Below are positions 62,867 through 64,000 of a stretch of DNA of 64,000 bases, piece after piece. This DNA comes from an uncultured Candidatus Melainabacteria bacterium. GTDB lineage: Bacteria; Cyanobacteriota; Vampirovibrionia; Gastranaerophilales; Gastranaerophilaceae. Each line of letters starts with the position of its first letter. Positions within the stretch are counted from its first letter, which is position 1. The translations under genes were made by a program, and so were the position numbers. The stretch is from NCBI GenBank assembly GCA_934667125.1, contig CAKULF010000004.1, positions 1 through 64,000 of the forward strand, in the 5' to 3' direction. The notes beneath the pieces were generated by a model. That model was not told the origin of the DNA. It did not search any database and worked only from the letters and a program-made list of their open reading frames with translations.

Positions 62867-64000
62867 AAGTATATAATCTGTCGTTGAATTTTTGGGCTTG
62901 AATAGCCATTTCAACGTTATGCACTCTAATATATTCAATGTCGTTATTTATGAAGTATGATGTAGCTAAAGCGCTTACAAAATCAGCGTCTTTAGGCTCT
63001 TTTGTGTTGATTATATCTTGCATAAAACGTTTTCTTGAAACGCCTGCTAAAATCGGATAGCCAAGAGCCTTAAATTCCGCTATTCTTTTCATTAAAGTGA
63101 AATTTTGTTCAATTGTTTTTGCAAAACCAAAACCAACGTCAATTATTATATTTTCTTTTTTAATGCCGTTTTCAATTGCAAATTGCGTTTTTTTGTATAT
63201 TTCTTGATAAATTTCATCAACGATATTATTATAATCCACAAGCTCATCCATCGTTTTGGAATTGCCCCTAGAGTGCATTATAACAAGCTTTTTATCGTAT
63301 TTTGCGCATAATTTTGCAAATTCAGGATTTGCCATAAAGCTAACATCATTGATTATATCAGCGCCGGCGTCAATTGCTGCCTTAGCGCAACCCAACGTCA
63401 TAGTGTCAACACTAAGCTCGATATGTGGATAAGCCATTTTAAGAGCAGTTACAACGGGCGAAATTTTTTCAATTTCATATATAACAGAAACCAAATCAGC
63501 CTGCGGTTTTGTTGATTGTGCGCCTATATCAATAACTTCAGCCCCAGCTTCAATCATATCAATACTATGATTAATCGCTTTTTCAATTTCAAGATATTCG
63601 CCGCCATCCGAAAAAGAATTGGGAGTCACATTCAAAATCCCCATAATCTTGCTTCTTTTGGACGGTTTTGTTTCGATTTCAATTTGTTCTAAAATAACAT
63701 CTGAAAGTTTTGATAATGAAAATGGTTGGTTTTGTAACTTTTTAGCAACATTTTCTAATTGAGCAATTGTGCCCGATAAAATGCAATCTGAAAAGCTGAC
63801 AGAGCAATCTATAACCCCTCGATTAACCGCACAATCACACCCGACAGATAGAGCGGATTGCTTGATAATTGTGGCTTGCGAGGGTGTGACGTCAAAAATT
63901 TTTAACGATAAAAATAAATGTTTTTTAACTGCATGATTAACATAACTTGAATCAAATCCTACGGATTGAATTTCTTTATTTATAAATTTTTTTAAAACTG
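62856..64000 (-). CDS. folP: Dihydropteroate synthase, 5' end beyond the window
   Basis: The frame stays open to the right edge, so the ATG at 63644 is inside the gene. About 118 residues precede GILNVTPNSFSDGG, and their sequence (QATIIKQSALSVGCDCAVNR, FSLSKL) fits the extra N-terminal domain of long dihydropteroate synthases. The core then runs EVIDIGAQSTKP, SVDTMTLG, INDVS, DVGFGFAKT and GVSRKRF. It condenses a pterin diphosphate with p-aminobenzoate for folate synthesis. Its 3' end overlaps the YkgJ-like gene by eleven bases. Confidence 0.9.
   Translation of the reverse strand, partial: VLKKFINKEIQSVGFDSSYVNHAVKKHLFLSLKIFDVTPSQATIIKQSALSVGCDCAVNRGVIDCSVSFSDCILSGTIAQLENVAKKLQNQPFSLSKLSDVILEQIEIETKPSKRSKIMGILNVTPNSFSDGGEYLEIEKAINHSIDMIEAGAEVIDIGAQSTKPQADLVSVIYEIEKISPVVTALKMAYPHIELSVDTMTLGCAKAAIDAGADIINDVSFMANPEFAKLCAKYDKKLVIMHSRGNSKTMDELVDYNNIVDEIYQEIYKKTQFAIENGIKKENIIIDVGFGFAKTIEQNFTLMKRIAEFKALGYPILAGVSRKRFMQDIINTKEPKDADFVSALATSYFINNDIEYIRVHNVEMAIQAQKFNDRLYTFNF

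Overview
The window is AT-rich and gene-dense. It encodes a Gram-negative-type envelope (TonB, ExbB, two ExbD, two giant AsmA-like proteins, a probable outer-membrane barrel, a lipoprotein), a zinc-type S14, a prepilin-like protein fused to Cys-rich and Gly-rich regions, and many small secreted or unknown proteins. My best guess, from gene content and style only, is a non-photosynthetic relative of Cyanobacteria (Gastranaerophilales, 'Melainabacteria'). A marker-gene tree would be needed to confirm this.

Layout. 1-0.8 kb: a short tyrosine recombinase beside two inverted 27-bp sites that enclose a sigma70-like promoter, and the first codons of a gene leaving the left edge; this looks like an invertible promoter switch, currently facing away from that gene. 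1-8.3 kb (minus strand): a phosphodiester glycosidase, then an operon dnaJ-like / queE / GT39 / ChbG-HpnK deacetylase / Orn-Lys-Arg decarboxylase. 8.4-12.2 kb: two paralogous unknown genes (the first frameshifted), tRNA-Arg(CCG) and a FeoA-FeoB fusion. 12.7-22.7 kb: the S10-spc ribosomal protein cluster from rpsJ to rplR, interrupted after rpsN by a terminator and a reverse-strand gene, and ended by a terminator after rplR; rpsE, rpmD, rplO and secY are not here. Structured repeats occupy several of its spacers. 22.7-25.2 kb: 2.5 kb with no convincing gene, packed with inverted-repeat families. 25.2-28.0 kb: a prepilin-like surface protein, a divergent XRE regulator with a palindrome inside the shared promoters, and a sigma factor. 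28.2-29.4 kb: promoter, L10 leader, rplJ, rplL. 29.5-35.3 kb (minus): YggT, MTA phosphorylase, a small protein, an rRNA/tRNA methyltransferase, an Xaa-Pro aminopeptidase and a membrane-pyrophosphatase homologue that has lost its catalytic motifs. 35.4-37 kb: orphan solute-binding lipoprotein and YitT. 37-49 kb: an envelope block in which two AsmA-like proteins bracket TonB-ExbB-ExbD-ExbD and two secreted proteins. 49-54.4 kb (minus): YqeG phosphatase, U32 protein, SbcC, SbcD. 54.4-64 kb: small unknown proteins, a large membrane protein, a TrpD-like pseudoenzyme, S16, a DapL-like aminotransferase, a LOG-family hydrolase, a YkgJ-type protein and a dihydropteroate synthase cut by the right edge.

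The most notable signals are the invertible promoter module at the left edge, the dead membrane pyrophosphatase, the two-hairpin element repeated in three ribosomal-protein spacers, and the XRE operator lying between divergent promoters of the Gly-rich prepilin-like gene. Functions are read from sequence motifs by eye; no database search was run.
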